This document shows positions 48,457-58,367 of a stretch of 64,000 nt of DNA, piece by piece. The stretch spans positions 1 to 64,000 of the forward strand of contig BPHV01000002.1 of assembly GCA_026003755.1 (NCBI GenBank). The letters run 5' to 3'. Positions within the stretch are counted from its first letter, which is position 1; each line of letters begins with the position of its first letter. A program made the translations under genes and the position numbers. Source of the DNA: Candidatus Roseilinea sp. GTDB lineage: Bacteria; Chloroflexota; Anaerolineae; J036; Brachytrichaceae. The notes beneath the pieces are model-generated. The model worked only from the letters and a program-made list of their open reading frames with translations. It made no database searches and was not told the DNA's origin.

Positions 48457-49662
48457 TCAACGAAAGGCAGCGATCACCTGCTTCAGGGTCGGCTTGCTGC
48501 CGGATAACAGCGCCTGAGCGCGGAAGGCGCGCGCACTGGCTTGGATCGCCAGATAGACCAGGCCGGCCAGCAACGCTAGGCTGATCGCCACTTCCAACGG
48601 CGGCACGCTCGTTCCAAATAAGCGCATCGGCATCACCAGCGGCGAGGTGAAAGGGATCAGGCTGAGTGCGACGGCCAGCGGCCCGCTCGGTTCGGCGGCG
48701 ATGGCGGTGTTCAGGTAGATCGGCACGAAGAGCGGGAGCAACACCAGGAACGTGTACTGCGCCGCCTCGCGCGAGCCGGGCATCAACGCACCCAGGCCGG
48801 CCAGCAGGCTGGCATAGACGAAGTAGCCCAACATGAAGAACAGCGCCGTCAGCAGCACGGCCGCAGGCGAAATAGGCCCGATCACTGCGCTGAGGACGGG
48901 GAGGCGCGTGAGCGCCAGGATGGCCGAACCGAACCACAGCACCAGTTGGGTCAGGCCGACCAAGCTCAGCCCGAGGATCTTGCCGGCCAGCAAATCGGCG
49001 GGTGAGACCGACGACATGAGGATCTCGATCACGCGGTTCTCCTTCTCCGTCGTCACCGATTGCATCAGATACGCCGACGCCGTCATCAGCATGATGAAGA
49101 AGAGCAAGGCTACGCCATATACCCGCGGCGAGAACCCGCCGAACGACGGCCCAGTTCGTGTCCGCACCGGGGCAACCGATGCGCTCTGGGTGATGTTCAC
49201 CTGTCGGTCGAGTTGCGTCCACAACGCCTCGTCGTCCAGCAGGTTGCGGTTCACCATGCGCTGAAAGGCGCTTATCCTCCGGCGTGGACCGAGTGGGCTA
49301 TCGTCCAGCGCTTTCATCACCATGCGCACCCGGCCGGTCTGCACGTAGTCGGCAGGGATGACGTAGAACGCCTCGATCACGCCAGATCGGAGCGCCCGTT
49401 CGGCTTCCGGCTCGCCCGCGAATTGCTCGAAGCCGTCGTCGGCCTGGCGAACGATGTCGGCGTAATCCACGAACCCGTGCGGCAGGTTCAACTGGCTCGT
49501 GCGCTGCGCCACGACCGCCACTGTCGCAACGCCGCTGATGAGGCCGATGACGACGATCACCGCGCCTATGATGATCGGCAGGCCGATGATGCCGAACCAG
49601 AAGCTCGGCTTGCAGACGATGGTCAGGAACTCGTGCTTCAGAACGACCCAGGTCTTGGACAT
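48457..49662 (-). CDS. ABC-2 type exporter permease (NatB-like), second copy
   Basis: About 401 residues. One N-terminal TM (FWFGIIGLPIIIGAVIVVIG), a large extracytoplasmic domain, then at least five TM helices with the family segments SAYLMQSVTTEKENRVIEIL and PADLLAGKILGLSLVGLTQL. Paralogue of the adjacent permease. The last gene of a four-gene operon (52080 to 48457) with the ATPase; together they likely form a Na+ or drug exporter (inference from NatAB similarity). ATG 49662 gives MSKTWVVLKHEF. Confidence 0.9.
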   Translation of the reverse strand: MSKTWVVLKHEFLTIVCKPSFWFGIIGLPIIIGAVIVVIGLISGVATVAVVAQRTSQLNLPHGFVDYADIVRQADDGFEQFAGEPEAERALRSGVIEAFYVIPADYVQTGRVRMVMKALDDSPLGPRRRISAFQRMVNRNLLDDEALWTQLDRQVNITQSASVAPVRTRTGPSFGGFSPRVYGVALLFFIMLMTASAYLMQSVTTEKENRVIEILMSSVSPADLLAGKILGLSLVGLTQLVLWFGSAILALTRLPVLSAVIGPISPAAVLLTALFFMLGYFVYASLLAGLGALMPGSREAAQYTFLVLLPLFVPIYLNTAIAAEPSGPLAVALSLIPFTSPLVMPMRLFGTSVPPLEVAISLALLAGLVYLAIQASARAFRAQALLSGSKPTLKQVIAAFR

Positions 49663-49731
49663 GTGTTCACCCTTACTCCCCACTTTCGACTTGTCCTTGA
49701 GGGCGAAGTGAGGGGCGAGCGTCGGAAATGG

Positions 49732-50931
49732 TCAGAACCGAATGCTCGATGCCAGCTCGCTCCATTTCACGCCCTTGTCGAAGCGCAGTATGCCGATGCG
49801 GAAGATGCGCCCGGCCAGCCAGATCGCGCCGGCGGCGCCGGCCGCAAGCAGCACCAACGCGAGGACGATCTGCCATGCCGGCACGCTCACCATGCCATAG
49901 CGCATCAACAGCGTAAGTGGCGAGGTGAGCGGGATCAGGCTCAGGATCACCGCAAAGGCGCCGTTCGGGTCGAACCAGATCACCACAAGGAAGAAGAGCG
50001 GGATCGCGGCGATCAGCATGATGGGCGAAGCGTAGTTCTGCCCCTGCTTGGCGTCCACGACCATCGAGCCGATGGCGGCCAGGAAGGCGCCGAGCATCAC
50101 GTAGTACAGCGCGAACAGCACCAAGGCGAGCACGATGAACCCCGGTTCAAGCGAGATGCTGTACAGAAAGGGCAGTTGCGGGCGCAGCACCGATAGCGCG
50201 ACGAATGCAGCGATAGACCAGATCGCCACCTGCAGCAGGCCGACCGCACTTAGGCCGAACACCTTGCCGGCCATCAGTTGCGTGGGCGTCACCGAGGTGA
50301 TCACCACCTCCATCGTGCGGTTCTCCTTTTCATCCAGCACTGCCTGCATGAAGTACTGCGAGCTGCCGAAGGCTGCCGTGATGAAGAGTAGGGTGAACAC
50401 CAGGGGGAGCAAGAAAGAAGGGAGGGCGTCGTCGCGCATCATGGGGGCGCGATCCAGCGTCTCGAAGGAGAAGCGCGATCCTTCCAGCACGCGCTGGGCA
50501 ACGGATGCGGGTTGGCCGGCGAGCAGTTGCGCGTTGCGATAGCGCTCGAACGCCCGAACCAATTCATCGCTGCTCGGCTCGTCCTCCCAGTAGATCAGTC
50601 GCACATCGCCGCTGCTGAGGAAGTTCGGCGCGAGCACCAGATAGGCGGTGATATCTCCGCGCTTCAGCGCAGCGCGTGCGCTTGCTTCGTCGTCGAAGCG
50701 CGTAAAGGTAAACGCGGCGTCCGGCGGATTCGTCACCTGCCGGAGCGCGCCGTCCGGATCAACGTAGCCGATCGCGCCGCTCTCGAAGCGCGCCGCTGCC
50801 GACGCGCTGATGAAGCCGCTCACCATTGCGATCACCAGGATGATCAACGGCATCAGCAGTATGCCGATGAAGCGCCGCCGAAGGACATGGCGCTTAAACT
50901 CGTGCCAGGCGATCAACTGAATCTTTGACAT
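49732..50931 (-). CDS. ABC-2 type exporter permease (NatB-like), first copy
   Basis: 399 residues. N-terminal TM (IGILLMPLIILVIAMVSGFI), a periplasmic domain with FTRFDDEASARAALKRGDIT, then TM helices including SQYFMQAVLDEKENRTMEVV and PTQLMAGKVFGLSAVGLLQV, the NatB/ABC2_membrane_3 signature. Starts 34 bases after the ATPase gene. Its pairing with the second permease suggests a heterodimeric membrane part. Confidence 0.92.
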   Translation of the reverse strand: MSKIQLIAWHEFKRHVLRRRFIGILLMPLIILVIAMVSGFISASAAARFESGAIGYVDPDGALRQVTNPPDAAFTFTRFDDEASARAALKRGDITAYLVLAPNFLSSGDVRLIYWEDEPSSDELVRAFERYRNAQLLAGQPASVAQRVLEGSRFSFETLDRAPMMRDDALPSFLLPLVFTLLFITAAFGSSQYFMQAVLDEKENRTMEVVITSVTPTQLMAGKVFGLSAVGLLQVAIWSIAAFVALSVLRPQLPFLYSISLEPGFIVLALVLFALYYVMLGAFLAAIGSMVVDAKQGQNYASPIMLIAAIPLFFLVVIWFDPNGAFAVILSLIPLTSPLTLLMRYGMVSVPAWQIVLALVLLAAGAAGAIWLAGRIFRIGILRFDKGVKWSELASSIRF

Positions 50932-50964
50932 GATGGCGCTGTAGGTGACGTATTGCGTTTGCGT

Positions 50965-51879
50965 CTACGTGCGTTTCCCCGACACCACCCGCACGAAGAT
51001 GTCGTCCATCGTGGGGAGGGCCAGCTCGAACGCCTCGATCTTCAAGCCCGGCGCGGTCGCCAACTGCGCCAACAGCGCTTGGGGGTCCATGTCGCTGGGC
51101 AGAGAGAGGGTATGCGTGTTGCCCTTGCGACTGGTCTCCACCACGCCGGGGAGGTGTGGCAGTTCGCCGCGTGCCGTGACCCGCACGGCGTTGTCTGCGT
51201 ACTGCCGGCGAATCTCGTCCACGCTGCCGTAGAGCACCGACGTGCCCTTGTCAATCAGCACGATGCGGTCGCACATTGCCTCGACCTGGTGCATCTGGTG
51301 TGTGGAAATGATGATCGTCGTGCCTTTGCGATGCTCTTCGAGCAGGAGGTCCTGCACCAGCCGTGTATTGACCGGGTCGAGGCCGCTGAACGGTTCGTCA
51401 ATGATGATGAGTTCCGGCGCGTGAATCAGCGCCGTGATGATCTGCACCTTTTGTTGCATGCCTTTGCTGAACTCGCTCACTTTCTTACGTTTCTCGGCGG
51501 CCAAGCCCAATCGCTCGAAGCAGGCATCGGCACGCCGGCGGGCTTCCTGGCGCGAGAGACCCTTCAGCTCGGCCAGATACAGCACGCACTCTTCGACGCG
51601 CAAATCTTTGTAGAGGCCGCGCTCCTCCGGCAAGTAGCCAATACGCGCCTTCTTGGCTTCGGTCATCGGCCCGCCGAGCACATTGATCTCGCCGCGGTCG
51701 GGCTTGTAGATGTCGAGGATCATGCGGAGCGTGGTGGTCTTGCCGGCGCCGTTCGGGCCGAGCAAGCCGAAGATTTCGCCACGATGCACATCGAAGCTCA
51801 CATCGCGCACGGCCTGCGCCTGCCCGAACGCCTTGGCCAGGCCGGAGACCGAGACGGCCGCGCCGTTCATCGTCGTCAT
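50965..51879 (-). CDS. ABC transporter ATPase (NatA-like) with C-terminal DUF4162
   Basis: About 304 residues. Walker A GPNGAGKTT, Q-loop region RIGYLPEERGLYKDLRVEE, signature FSKGMQQKVQIITA, Walker B PELIIIDEPFSGLDPVN, switch IISTHQMHQVEAMCD; the C-terminal 90 residues (YGSVDEIRRQYADNAVRVT, LPTMDDIFVRVV) are DUF4162. ATG 51879 follows GGGAGG by 6 bases. Drives the two ABC-2 permeases downstream. Confidence 0.94.
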   Translation of the reverse strand: MTTMNGAAVSVSGLAKAFGQAQAVRDVSFDVHRGEIFGLLGPNGAGKTTTLRMILDIYKPDRGEINVLGGPMTEAKKARIGYLPEERGLYKDLRVEECVLYLAELKGLSRQEARRRADACFERLGLAAEKRKKVSEFSKGMQQKVQIITALIHAPELIIIDEPFSGLDPVNTRLVQDLLLEEHRKGTTIIISTHQMHQVEAMCDRIVLIDKGTSVLYGSVDEIRRQYADNAVRVTARGELPHLPGVVETSRKGNTHTLSLPSDMDPQALLAQLATAPGLKIEAFELALPTMDDIFVRVVSGKRT

Positions 51880-51891
51880 ATTCACCTCCCC

Positions 51892-52080
51892 TCAGTCCGG
51901 CGGCTTGCGCAGCAGCAACCAAGCGCCCAGCAGCATTGGCGCGGAGAAAATCGCCGCGCTGAGGAGCAGCGCGCTAAGCTGGCCGGTGATGCCGAGCACG
52001 ATCATGCCGGCCAGCAATGGCCCGCCAACCAACAGGCCGCCGAAAAGACGACGCCACTTCGCGTCGCGCGGATCATTCAT
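51892..52080 (-). CDS. Small two-helix membrane protein, first gene of the ABC-2 operon
   Basis: 62 residues starting MNDPRDAKWRRLFGG. Two TM segments (LLVGGPLLAGMIVLGITGQ and LLLSAAIFSAPMLLGAWLLL), ending RKPPD. ATG 52080 lies 8 bases after TACGAT. It precedes the ATPase gene by 12 bases and may be an accessory subunit of the exporter (inference). Confidence 0.6.
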   Translation of the reverse strand: MNDPRDAKWRRLFGGLLVGGPLLAGMIVLGITGQLSALLLSAAIFSAPMLLGAWLLLRKPPD

Positions 52081-52088
52081 GAGAGACA

Positions 52089-52094
52089 ATCGTA
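52089..52094 (-). promoter_or_regulatory. -10 element TACGAT of the ABC-2 operon, leaderless-type
   Basis: Minus-strand TACGAT, 8 bases before ATG 52080. Confidence 0.4.
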
Positions 52095-52173
52095 TCGCGC
52101 GCCATGCGCCACACACGCCCGTTTTTGTGCCGCGCGCGTGCATCCCCCGGCGCGACATCGCTCTGCGCGTCGC

Positions 52174-53643
52174 CTATGCATCGCCATCACCGATGCGCCG
52201 GAGCGCAGTCCGGGCCAGATCACGCGCGCGCTGCGGTGCGTCCCCCACGTAGTCGCTGGCATCGAGTAGCGCGCGCGCCGCTTCGGGACTGATGTAGCGC
52301 GTGATCTGGGCGTCGGCGCACAGCGAAGCGACCAGCGGATTCGGCGCGCCCGCGCTCACCTTGGCCCACGCTGCAAGCGCATGTTCCCGGATGCGCTCGT
52401 GCATCTCCTGACGATTCGCCCCCGCCTTGGTGACCGCCATGAGCAATCGCTCGGTAGCAGCAAACGGCCCATAGATGCGCATCGCGCATGCGATCTGCGC
52501 TTCGTTCACGCACAGGTCTCGGATGATCCGCAGGGCAACGGCAAGCATTTCGTCCACAGCCAGGAAGGCTTCTGGCAGCATCGCGCGCCGGTTGGCCGAA
52601 TCGTCCAGCGTGCGCTCCAGCAACGAATGAGCCGCGTTATCCCATGCCACGCGCGGCAGCGCAGCAACCAGCCGGGCCAACGAATCTATCTTCTCGGCGT
52701 TGATCGGATTGCGCTTGAACGGCATCGCCGACGAGCCGACCTGCTTCGCGCCAAACGGTTCGCTCCATTCGCCGATCGGCGGCGACTGCAAAATGCGCAG
52801 ATCGAAGGCGAATTTGTAGAGCGACTGCGCTATGCCGGCCAGCGCGTTCATCACGCGCCAGTCCTGCTTACGTGGATAGGTCTGGGTAGTCACCGGGAAA
52901 GCAGCGAGGCCGAGTTTGGCGAGCACACGTTGTTCGAGAGATTGGAGACCGGAAGATAAATCTCCAATCTCCGATCTCCCAATCTCCGATCTCCCAATCT
53001 CCGATCTCCCCGCGCTCGGTTCCAACAGCTCCGCATACGACGCCGATGTGCCCACGGCGCCTTTGAACCCTTTGCCCTTGATGTCATCCCGGACGCGTTC
53101 GACCTCATCGAGGTCTATGAGCAGGTCCTGCAGATACTGCGCCAGGCGATAGCCGACGGTGGTCGGTTCGGCCGGCTGCAGGTGGGTGAAGGCCATGGCC
53201 GGCAAATCGGCATATTGCAGCACCTTGCCGGCCAGCGTTCGGATCAGCTCGATCAGCGAAGCGTGCACCCGGTTCATCGCTTCGCGCAGGCGCAACGCAT
53301 CGGCGTTGTCTTCGATGTCCATCGAAGTCGCACCGAGGTGGATGATGCCGCCGCCGACCGGGCACTGCTCGGCGTAAGCGCGCACTTCGGCCATCAAGTC
53401 GTGGTGGATCTCGCGCTCGATCGCGAGCGCGCGGGCGATGCTGGCTTCGGTCACCTCCTCCATATGCGCGCGCAGGTCATCCGCTTGCTCACGTGAGACG
53501 ATGCCCAGCTCGCACTGGGCCTCGGCCAGCGCCACCCAGATTCGGCGCCAGAGCCGCCGCTTGTAATGTTCGCTCCAGATCGCGCGCATAGCCTCGCTCC
53601 CGTAGCGTTGGGAGAAAGGCGAAGTAAATGTCTCGACGGTCAT
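52174..53643 (-). CDS. purB: Adenylosuccinate lyase with repeat-encoded insertion
   Basis: 489 residues, fumarase/aspartase superfamily; acts twice in purine synthesis (SAICAR and adenylosuccinate cleavage). Segments: SMDIEDNADALRLREA, FTHLQPAEPTTVGYRLAQY and the signature GSSAMPFKRNPINAEKID. Residues about 211-238 contain three in-frame copies of GRSEI encoded by 15-bp repeats, between GTSASYAELL and VLAKLGLAAFPVTTQTYPRK, where family members have a short loop; this may account for part of the length over the usual 430-450 residues. The ATG overlaps the stop of the upstream gene (ATGA). Confidence 0.94.
   Translation of the reverse strand: MTVETFTSPFSQRYGSEAMRAIWSEHYKRRLWRRIWVALAEAQCELGIVSREQADDLRAHMEEVTEASIARALAIEREIHHDLMAEVRAYAEQCPVGGGIIHLGATSMDIEDNADALRLREAMNRVHASLIELIRTLAGKVLQYADLPAMAFTHLQPAEPTTVGYRLAQYLQDLLIDLDEVERVRDDIKGKGFKGAVGTSASYAELLEPSAGRSEIGRSEIGRSEIGDLSSGLQSLEQRVLAKLGLAAFPVTTQTYPRKQDWRVMNALAGIAQSLYKFAFDLRILQSPPIGEWSEPFGAKQVGSSAMPFKRNPINAEKIDSLARLVAALPRVAWDNAAHSLLERTLDDSANRRAMLPEAFLAVDEMLAVALRIIRDLCVNEAQIACAMRIYGPFAATERLLMAVTKAGANRQEMHERIREHALAAWAKVSAGAPNPLVASLCADAQITRYISPEAARALLDASDYVGDAPQRARDLARTALRRIGDGDA
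52938..53010. repeat. Tandem repeat tract inside purB
   Basis: Three perfect copies of the 15-base unit AATCTCCGATCTCCC (52966-53010), each made of a 7- and an 8-base word, next to an 11-bp inverted repeat GAGATTGGAGA (52938-52948) / TCTCCAATCTC (52961-52971). Translated in frame within purB. Confidence 0.9.
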
Positions 53644-54458
53644 CGTTGCCCCTCGCGGACTTCGAAGTTGGCGACGAATTGTGGCACGCCGCCGAGCGCG
53701 ACGCGCACCTCATAGAGTCCGGGCTGGAATCCACCCGGCGGCGACCAGGAGATATACGCCGTGCCCTGGCCATTCTTCCCCAGTCGGCTGGAGCGAAAGA
53801 ATACGCTGCCGCCGCCGCGGAACCAAGAATGCCGCAACAGCGCGCTGGGCGGCGCGTCGCGGAAGTCGAAGAAGATATAAATCGTCTCGACACCCGGCGT
53901 GAACGTCGTGCTGATGCCAACAGGCGCGCCATTAGCATCTATGCCGCTGGCGATTGCGTTGAGCGTCAGGCGCTTGTCCGGGGCAACTTGCGCTGCGCTG
54001 GGGCGCGTGGGCATGTCCGCCGGCGTCGCCAACGCACCGATCAGCGTAGATGTTGGCTCTGCGATGGGCGTTGCCCGGGGCGTTGGCGGCGGCGCAGCGG
54101 CGACGGCCGATTGCGTCAGCGTAGGGGTAGCTGGCGGTGTAGCTTTGAACACCGCGGCGGCCGATGCGATAGTTTCGCCGGCCTCCGCGCGAGCGACGTT
54201 GGCATCGGCCGGTGGTAGGGATCGCGCAGCTTCATCCGGCAAGGCCCGGCTTATCACCATCAGCGCGCCCGCCAGCACAAAGGTCGAGAGCGAGAGGGTG
54301 AGCCTTCGATGGGCAATGCGCTGTGCGTTGCGGCGCACACTGTAGTAAGCAGCTCGCTGCGCCCGGCGAGCGACCCAGATCGCGTTGAGAAAGATGAGCA
54401 GCGCGATGAAAGCGATGAGGCCTGCGGTGATGCCGAGCAGACTTGACGCAGGAATCAC
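53640..54458 (-). CDS. Membrane-anchored protein with C-terminal beta-sandwich domain
   Basis: About 272 residues from GTG 54458. N-terminal TM (LLGITAGLIAFIALLIFLNA), a basic cytoplasmic stretch, a second TM (LSLSTFVLAGALMVISRAL), a Pro/Ala/Thr linker of about 100 residues (TPPATPTLTQSAVAAAPPP), and an extracytoplasmic domain with FTPGVETIYIFFDFRDAP, YISWSPPGGFQPGLYEVRVA. The C-terminal fold is like those found in many Chloroflexota hypothetical proteins; function unknown. Start chosen because TATAAT lies 9 bases before the GTG. Coupled to purB by a 4-base overlap. Confidence 0.75.
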   Translation of the reverse strand: MIPASSLLGITAGLIAFIALLIFLNAIWVARRAQRAAYYSVRRNAQRIAHRRLTLSLSTFVLAGALMVISRALPDEAARSLPPADANVARAEAGETIASAAAVFKATPPATPTLTQSAVAAAPPPTPRATPIAEPTSTLIGALATPADMPTRPSAAQVAPDKRLTLNAIASGIDANGAPVGISTTFTPGVETIYIFFDFRDAPPSALLRHSWFRGGGSVFFRSSRLGKNGQGTAYISWSPPGGFQPGLYEVRVALGGVPQFVANFEVREGQR

Positions 54459-54467
54459 AACGCCGAA

Positions 54468-54473
54468 ATTATA
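54468..54473 (-). promoter_or_regulatory. -10 element TATAAT, leaderless GTG start
   Basis: Minus-strand consensus TATAAT, 9 bases before GTG 54458. Confidence 0.5.
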
Positions 54474-54627
54474 CGGATGCCACAGCCTCGGGCGATCCCC
54501 GCCGAGGTCAGACCGCGCAGCGACCGGCAAGTGCGGACAACCGGCGATGAGGATTCAGCGCGCAGATGCGGTGAGGGGCGCCCGACGCCGTGCTTACTCT
54601 CACCTAATCATCAGGATTGCTCGTTAA

Positions 54628-54633
54628 TAATAT
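54628..54633 (+). promoter_or_regulatory. -10 element TAATAT of the two-component operon, leaderless GTG start
   Basis: TAATAT, 8 bases before GTG 54642; no ribosome site. Confidence 0.5.
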
Positions 54634-54641
54634 AGGCGACG

Positions 54642-56114
54642 GTGGTTGACCAGCTTAAAGTCTTCTTCACGATCAACGACTCGATCGTGCAATTCGTGCA
54701 CGGCCAGGTCTTCTTCTCGCTGGCGGTGATGATGGGCGTGCAATGGTTTATGCAGCGCAGCCGGCTCGAACTCGCCCGCGCCCTGCCCTGGCTAGCGGCG
54801 TTCGGCGCGCTGGAGGCGGTTGCCGTGTGGGGCAACGCTTTCATCCCATTGCAAGAACGCCTGTTGCCGCCGGATACCATCCAGAACTTGCGCTTCCTGC
54901 AATTGTTGGTGCACCTATTGACCTTTGCCACATTGCTCGGCTTCGGCCTGCGACTGAGCGAACCGGCCGTGCCTTCCTGGGCTGCAGTGTATGTGCCACT
55001 GGTGGTGGTGCTGGTCGCGACGGCCATCCTGGCCACGAACCGCGCGTTGACCCGCGGCGTGGACATGGTCAACAACGCCACGGTCGAAGCGCTGCTGCGC
55101 TATGCGCTGTGTTTGCCATCGGCGCTGCTGGTCGCCTATGGCTTGCGCTTGCAAGCCGGCCGCCTGGTCGGCCCGCTTAAGAATCAGCGCTTAATCAGCG
55201 TGCTGCGCGTGGCCGGCTTCGGTTTCATCTTCTACGCGCTGGTGGAGGGCGTGTTTGCGCCGGCGGCGCCGATCTTCCCCGCCAACGTCATCAACAGTGC
55301 GCAGATCTTCCAGATCACCGGTGTGCCAATCGGCATCTACCGCAGCATCGTTGGCGCCGTCATTGCGCTGTTTCTGTTCCTGTCGCTAGACGCCTTCCGG
55401 ATCGAGGCTGACCGGCTGAACGAGAAGCTGCAGCAGCAGCAATTTTTGATGACCGAGCGCGAACGCATCAGCCGCGATCTGCACGATGGCACAATTCAGT
55501 CCATTTACGCTGCCGGGCTGATGGTGGACGATGCGCGACACACGATTGAACAACTGGCTGCGCAATCCGACAATGGCGCCGGCCCGCTGGTCGAACGCGC
55601 GCGAGAACAGTTAGGCGCCGTATTGGCGGTGCTGAACAAGACCAATGAGGAGATACGCAGCTACATTTACGATCTGCGCCGCTCGGTGGCTGGAGATGAA
55701 GACTTGGCGCGCGGCTTGCTCGACATCGTGACCGAGTTCCGGATTCGCACCGCGATCCCGACCGACTGGAACGTCGAGGGATGCGGCACAGTCTACTTCT
55801 CCCCTGAGCAGCGTCAACACATATACCAGATCGTGCGTGAAGCGCTGAGCAATATCGCACGGCACGCCTCGGCCACGCACGCGCAAGTGGAGCTGCGATA
55901 CGACCCCTGCCATAATCACGCCGGCGCACAAGTCGTGCGGGTGCAAATTCGCGATAATGGGCGGGGGATTGTCCAACCGGTCATACGCACCGGGCGCGGG
56001 CTGTTGAACATGCGCGAGCGCGCCGCGCTCCTGAACGCGGACTTCAACCTGGAAAGCGAACCAGGCAAAGGCACGACGGTGACTCTGGTGATCCCACAGG
56101 TGGGAGGTAAGTGA
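54642..56114 (+). CDS. Membrane sensor histidine kinase, NarL-partner type (HisKA_3)
   Basis: 490 residues starting at GTG 54642. N-terminal sensor of about seven TM helices (residues about 15-250, e.g. [20 protein letters not shown]) with few polar loops. Dimerisation/phosphoacceptor region [20 protein letters not shown] with His281, followed by [17 protein letters not shown]. The ATPase domain has [18 protein letters not shown] (N box), RDNGRGI (G1) and [14 protein letters not shown] / PGKGTTVTL. Signal unknown. It precedes the response regulator by one base. Confidence 0.93.
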   Translation: MVDQLKVFFTINDSIVQFVHGQVFFSLAVMMGVQWFMQRSRLELARALPWLAAFGALEAVAVWGNAFIPLQERLLPPDTIQNLRFLQLLVHLLTFATLLGFGLRLSEPAVPSWAAVYVPLVVVLVATAILATNRALTRGVDMVNNATVEALLRYALCLPSALLVAYGLRLQAGRLVGPLKNQRLISVLRVAGFGFIFYALVEGVFAPAAPIFPANVINSAQIFQITGVPIGIYRSIVGAVIALFLFLSLDAFRIEADRLNEKLQQQQFLMTERERISRDLHDGTIQSIYAAGLMVDDARHTIEQLAAQSDNGAGPLVERAREQLGAVLAVLNKTNEEIRSYIYDLRRSVAGDEDLARGLLDIVTEFRIRTAIPTDWNVEGCGTVYFSPEQRQHIYQIVREALSNIARHASATHAQVELRYDPCHNHAGAQVVRVQIRDNGRGIVQPVIRTGRGLLNMRERAALLNADFNLESEPGKGTTVTLVIPQVGGK

Positions 56115-56115
56115 T

Positions 56116-56769
56116 ATGTCGAGGCTGCGCTTGATCTTAGTGGATGACCACGAAGTTGTGCGGATCGGGCTGCGCACGTTACTGGCGCGCCACCCCGACT
56201 TCGAGGTCGTGGACGAAGCAGCGACCGGCCAGGAGGCCGTGCGCAAAGCGCTGATGCACCGGCCGGACATCGTTATCATGGACGTCCGGCTGAGCGGCAT
56301 GAGCGGCATCGAGGCCTGCCGCGAGATCACCCAAGCCGCGCCGAATATCAAGGTCATCATGCTCACGTCCTACGGCGACGACGACACGTTATTCGAGAGC
56401 ATCGCCGCCGGGGCGTCAGGCTATGTGCTCAAGCAGATCGGCAGCGACGAGCTGATCCGCTCGATCGAGAACGTGGGCCGGGGCGAAGCGTCGCTGGACC
56501 CGACGACGACATCGCGGGTGTTCGCCCGCATGCGCGAGATCGCCCGCAAGCGCGAAGAGAGCGCGTTTGCGTTGCTCACCGAGCAAGAGCTGCGCGTGCT
56601 GGCGCATCTGGCCGAGGGCCGCACCAACCGCGAGATCGCCGACCTCCTGGTGTTGGGCGAGGGCACGGTGCGCAACTACGTCAGCAGCATCTTTGCCAAG
56701 CTGCACGTGAACAACCGCGCGGAGGCGGCGGCTTACGCCGCAGCGCACAACATTCGAGATTACCTGTAG
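56116..56769 (+). CDS. NarL/FixJ-family response regulator
   Basis: 217 residues. Receiver domain: [18 protein letters not shown], phosphoacceptor Asp56 in [14 protein letters not shown], Thr/Ser in IMLTSYGD, Lys in [13 protein letters not shown]-terminal LuxR-type [23 protein letters not shown] and [25 protein letters not shown] upstream lies within the kinase 3' end. Cognate of the preceding kinase; a strong hairpin follows. Confidence 0.95.
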   Translation: MSRLRLILVDDHEVVRIGLRTLLARHPDFEVVDEAATGQEAVRKALMHRPDIVIMDVRLSGMSGIEACREITQAAPNIKVIMLTSYGDDDTLFESIAAGASGYVLKQIGSDELIRSIENVGRGEASLDPTTTSRVFARMREIARKREESAFALLTEQELRVLAHLAEGRTNREIADLLVLGEGTVRNYVSSIFAKLHVNNRAEAAAYAAAHNIRDYL

Positions 56770-56771
56770 CT

Positions 56772-56798
56772 GCGAAACGCGCCCGGCGCGCGTTTCGC
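56772..56798 (+). terminator. Hairpin after the two-component operon
   Basis: A perfect 11-bp GC-rich stem GCGAAACGCGC (56772-56782) / GCGCGTTTCGC (56788-56798) with a 5-base loop, between response regulator and aldehyde dehydrogenase. Followed by CCCTTAATCT rather than a T-run. Confidence 0.55.
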
Positions 56799-56811
56799 CC
56801 CTTAATCTGTC

Positions 56812-58269
56812 ATGGAGAAACTGCATTACATTAACGGTCAATTTACCCGAGGCGCCAGCACAGAGGTCATCGCCATAGACAACCCGGCCAATGGCCAGAT
56901 CATCGGCCACGTGCCGCTGGGCACGGCAGAAGATGTGGACGCCGCCGTGCGCGCGGCCAAAGATGCGTTCGACGCCTGGAAGCGCGTCAGCGCGAGCGAG
57001 AAAGCCGAACTGCTGCACGAGGCCAGCCGCAAGATGCGCGCTCATGCCCACGAGCTCATCGAGCTGCTCACGCGCGAGGAGGGCAAACCCCTCAGCGAAA
57101 ACGAGGAGGAGGTCGTCTGGACATACTCCACCTTCGACTACTACGCCGAACTGGGCCGGCATTCGCGCGGCCGCGTGCTGCCGAGCACCGAGGACGGCGT
57201 GCTGAACATGGTGATCAAGGAGCCGTACGGCGTGGTGGGTTGCATCGTGCCGTGGAACTATCCGCTGCTGTTGCTGGCTTGGAAGGTCGCGCCGGCGCTG
57301 GCCGCCGGCAACACCGTCGTCATCAAGCCCAGCGAGATGACGCCGCTCACTGCGCTGCAACTGTGTGAGATTGCCTTCGATCATCTGCCCCCCGGCGTAG
57401 TCAACGTCGTGACGGGCGATGGACGCACCGGCGAGGCGCTGGTGCGTCATCCGGATGTGCCGATGATCGCCTTCACCGGCTCGCTGAGCACCGGTCAAAA
57501 GATCGCCAGCATCGCTGCGCCGATGATGAAGAAGACGCACTTCGAGCTGGGGGGCAAGGACGCCTTCGTGATTGCCGATGACGCCGACCCCGAGCTGGCC
57601 GCGCGCGCCGTGGCTTACGCCGCGCTGATCAACGCCGGCCAGGTATGCACCAGCACCGAGCGCGTCTACGTGCCCCAGCGCCTGGCAGCGCGCTTCACCG
57701 ATCAACTGGTGGACCTGGTGAAATCACTCCGCTTAGGCGACGGCATGGATGCCGACACCGACATTGGCCCGATGATCGGCGACAAGTATCGGCAGAAAGT
57801 CATGGATCACATCGCCGATGCCCAAGCCAAGGGCGCCCGCGTGTTGACCGGTGGGCGCGCGCCGGATCGCCCCGGCTATTTTCACGAGCCGACGGTGCTG
57901 GTGGACGTCAACCACAGCATGAAGATCATGACCGAGGAGACGTTCGGGCCGGCCATCCCGCTGATGACCTATGACAGCTTCGATGAGGCGATTCGACTGG
58001 CCAACGACAGCATCTACGGCCTGGGCGCCTGCCTCTACACCAGCGACGCCAAGAAGGCGCGCCGCTTCTTCGAGGATGTGAAAGCCGGCACGATTTGGAT
58101 CAACGACCCGCTGACCGACAACTACGCCGGCCCGTTCGGCGGGATGAAATACACCGGCGGCGGGCGCGAGCTGGGCGAAGAGGGACTGGACGAGTTCCGC
58201 GAGACCAAGCACGTGCACTGGGACATCGAGGCGCGTCCCAAGCCGTGGTGGCTGCCGTATCACAAATAG
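56812..58269 (+). CDS. NAD(P)-dependent aldehyde dehydrogenase
   Basis: 485 residues, ALDH superfamily. Catalytic Cys279 in [12 protein letters not shown], general base Glu245 in [11 protein letters not shown], oxyanion Asn in [14 protein letters not shown], cofactor loop [12 protein letters not shown], and [13 protein letters not shown]. Overall closest in pattern to betaine/lactaldehyde/succinate-semialdehyde dehydrogenases; substrate not resolvable. Separated from the response regulator by a hairpin, and followed by an RbsD/FucU protein, which hints at sugar metabolism. Confidence 0.93.
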   Translation: MEKLHYINGQFTRGASTEVIAIDNPANGQIIGHVPLGTAEDVDAAVRAAKDAFDAWKRVSASEKAELLHEASRKMRAHAHELIELLTREEGKPLSENEEEVVWTYSTFDYYAELGRHSRGRVLPSTEDGVLNMVIKEPYGVVGCIVPWNYPLLLLAWKVAPALAAGNTVVIKPSEMTPLTALQLCEIAFDHLPPGVVNVVTGDGRTGEALVRHPDVPMIAFTGSLSTGQKIASIAAPMMKKTHFELGGKDAFVIADDADPELAARAVAYAALINAGQVCTSTERVYVPQRLAARFTDQLVDLVKSLRLGDGMDADTDIGPMIGDKYRQKVMDHIADAQAKGARVLTGGRAPDRPGYFHEPTVLVDVNHSMKIMTEETFGPAIPLMTYDSFDEAIRLANDSIYGLGACLYTSDAKKARRFFEDVKAGTIWINDPLTDNYAGPFGGMKYTGGGRELGEEGLDEFRETKHVHWDIEARPKPWWLPYHK

Positions 58270-58367
58270 GTGCGTCCCTGAGCGACGCGCGGCAATGACG
58301 CAGTCCCGTGTGATATGCAGCGCCTTGAGCCTTTGCGGCTTCTCGTGGTAAAAACACAGACACAACA

